This document shows positions 13,665 through 14,673 of a stretch of DNA of 14,673 nucleotides, piece after piece; position 1 is the stretch's first letter, and each line of letters begins with the position of its first letter. The stretch lies in assembly GCA_900318855.1 (NCBI GenBank), contig ONMG01000183.1, positions 1 through 14,673 on the forward strand, written 5' to 3'. The DNA comes from an uncultured Prevotella sp. (GTDB taxonomy: Bacteria; Bacteroidota; Bacteroidia; Bacteroidales; Bacteroidaceae). The position numbers and the translations under genes were made by a program. The notes beneath the pieces were generated by a model. It saw only the letters and a program-made list of their open reading frames with translations. It did no database searches and had not been told where the DNA came from.

Positions 13665-14673
13665 TCACCGCACCACCACCTTGTGGCCGTTGCGGATGTA
13701 GATGCCTTTTTGAGTCGGAGCTTTCACTCGGACTCCCTGGAGCGTATACCAATTATCTTTAGTGCCGGTGGACTTGATGGCTGAGATGCCCGTTGCCGTG
13801 ACATTGCAGCGGTAGTGGCCCTTGCTGTCGGTGGCAGCCGACACTAGGATGAAGCTGGTTTGGCGGATGTTGTTGACGTCTTCGGTCTGAGGCGTTCCCG
13901 AGTCCGTGCTGAAGACGAAGTCCACCACGTCGTCCTCCTTGTTGATGGTGTATTCCTTCACGAACCAGCTCTTTCCGTTCACCTTCTCAGTAACGCTCAC
14001 GTTGTCGCCCGGCCATCCCGAGGCAGCTCCGTGGGAGCCGTCGCCGCCCCACGTCCAGTAGTTGATGCCGGAGCTGACATCCCATCCGGCCTCGTCGGCA
14101 TTGACATACACCTTGATGGTGTAAGGCCGGAACTTAGAAAGCGTGTACTCGCGCGTTACGATTTTCTTCACGCTGCCGGCTGTGAGCAGTCCCACTTTCA
14201 GCGTGCAGTCGGCTGTGATACTGATCTTCGTGCCGCTTTCCGCCGTTGTTCCGTTGGTGGCCGTGGGCGTGGACCCGTCGGTGGTGTAGACCACTTTGGC
14301 ACTCTTGTCGGCCGAAACTGCACTCAGCGTCACCTGAAAAGCCTTGTCGTACTCGCCATCGGCCTTGTCAGCCCAGGGAGTCTCGGTGCTGCGCGCGAGG
14401 TAGTAGGCATAGTGCTTGCCCTCGAGCACCTTCACGTAGTTGTCGTTGTCATAGGCTGGAATGGGGGAGTAGGAGGTCAGTCTGACTGCCAGGTCCCCCT
14501 GGGTTCCGCTGACGGTATTGATGAAGTCGAGTGCTGTACTGCGCAGGTTGGTGTAGGAGCTGGCGCTATTGATGCCGGCCGCCTTGCGCACGTCAATCAT
14601 GGCCTTGATGTCCTGCTTGCAGTCACGCCAGTGCTTGAAGAAGACGCAGGGTGTGCCCGGCATGGCCAGCAGG
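13665..14673 (-). CDS. Secreted GH13 alpha-amylase, C-terminal part, with starch-binding-like domain and type IX secretion-like tail (partial)
   Basis: The frame is open to the right edge, so only about 335 C-terminal residues are seen; positions below count from the Met at 14663. The opening LLAMPGTPCVFFKHW resembles the end of the GH13 catalytic barrel of plant- and archaeal-type alpha-amylases (THPGTPCIFYDH in those relatives), followed by the small amylase C domain to about residue 90. Residues about 105-176 (VVYTTDGSTPT) are a chitobiase/hexosaminidase C-terminal-like beta domain. Residues about 180-290, with INYWTWGG and WPGD, resemble a CBM26-type starch-binding module. The last 30 residues (WYTLQGVRV, then GIYIRNGHKVVVR) look like the C-terminal sorting tail common in Prevotella secreted proteins. 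Role inferred: endo-hydrolysis of starch outside the cell. Active-site residues lie outside the window. Confidence 0.85.
   Translation of the reverse strand, partial: LLAMPGTPCVFFKHWRDCKQDIKAMIDVRKAAGINSASSYTNLRSTALDFINTVSGTQGDLAVRLTSYSPIPAYDNDNYVKVLEGKHYAYYLARSTETPWADKADGEYDKAFQVTLSAVSADKSAKVVYTTDGSTPTATNGTTAESGTKISITADCTLKVGLLTAGSVKKIVTREYTLSKFRPYTIKVYVNADEAGWDVSSGINYWTWGGDGSHGAASGWPGDNVSVTEKVNGKSWFVKEYTINKEDDVVDFVFSTDSGTPQTEDVNNIRQTSFILVSAATDSKGHYRCNVTATGISAIKSTGTKDNWYTLQGVRVKAPTQKGIYIRNGHKVVVR

Noticed and set aside
1..14673. Mobile element, phage, CRISPR, tRNA or rRNA content
   Set aside because: Both strands were scanned by eye for transposase-like proteins, regularly spaced repeats, terminal repeats and tRNA-like cloverleaf signals. 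None could be supported.

Overview
The window looks like a chromosomal segment of a Bacteroidota species, most likely Prevotella or a close relative. Four things point there. Several start regions carry the Bacteroidota-type promoter (-33 TTTG-like, about 20 nt spacer, -7 TAnnTTTG), and Shine-Dalgarno sites are mostly weak. A secreted amylase ends in the Prevotella-style tail 'WYTLQGVRV...GIYIRNGHKVVVR'. Several proteins are family members typical of the phylum (paired short chromate transporters, periplasmic retropepsin-like protease, M23 peptidase with LysM). The genus is inferred; I could not search databases.

Layout. (1) 1-3583, minus strand: a heavy-metal efflux RND operon in the order outer-membrane factor, periplasmic adaptor lipoprotein, inner-membrane pump. 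The pump is cut by the left edge at residue 406. (2) 3731-4855, plus strand, divergent from (1): two short CHR-family (chromate transporter) membrane proteins in tandem behind a near-consensus promoter. (3) 4865-7499, minus strand: nadK (NAD kinase) followed after 22 nt by an ABC exporter with fused membrane and ATPase domains. (4) 7598-10950, plus strand, divergent from nadK: a tightly packed operon of a DJ-1/ThiJ/PfpI protein, ispD (isoprenoid synthesis) and recG (branched-DNA helicase). (5) 11181-13508, plus strand: an exported M23 peptidase with LysM, a strong intrinsic terminator, then an exported two-lobed retropepsin-like protein. (6) 13665 to the right edge, minus strand: the C-terminal part of a secreted GH13 alpha-amylase with accessory domains and a probable type IX secretion tail.

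How the parts work together. Regions 1 and 2 form a divergent export locus: a tripartite proton-driven pump whose TM4 motif (DFG...D) is the divalent-cation (Czc) type rather than the Cu/Ag (Cus) type, opposite a putative oxyanion transporter. Regions 3 and 4 are housekeeping functions. Region 5 acts at the cell envelope and region 6 belongs to starch use outside the cell.

No rRNA, tRNA, CRISPR array, insertion sequence, phage gene or integration site was seen. There is no gene-free stretch over 300 bases. I see no clearly novel multi-gene system. The points most worth a second look are the asymmetric retropepsin-like protein, an apparently leaderless promoter/start arrangement on the efflux operon, and several inverted repeats in the gaps around the M23 and retropepsin genes.
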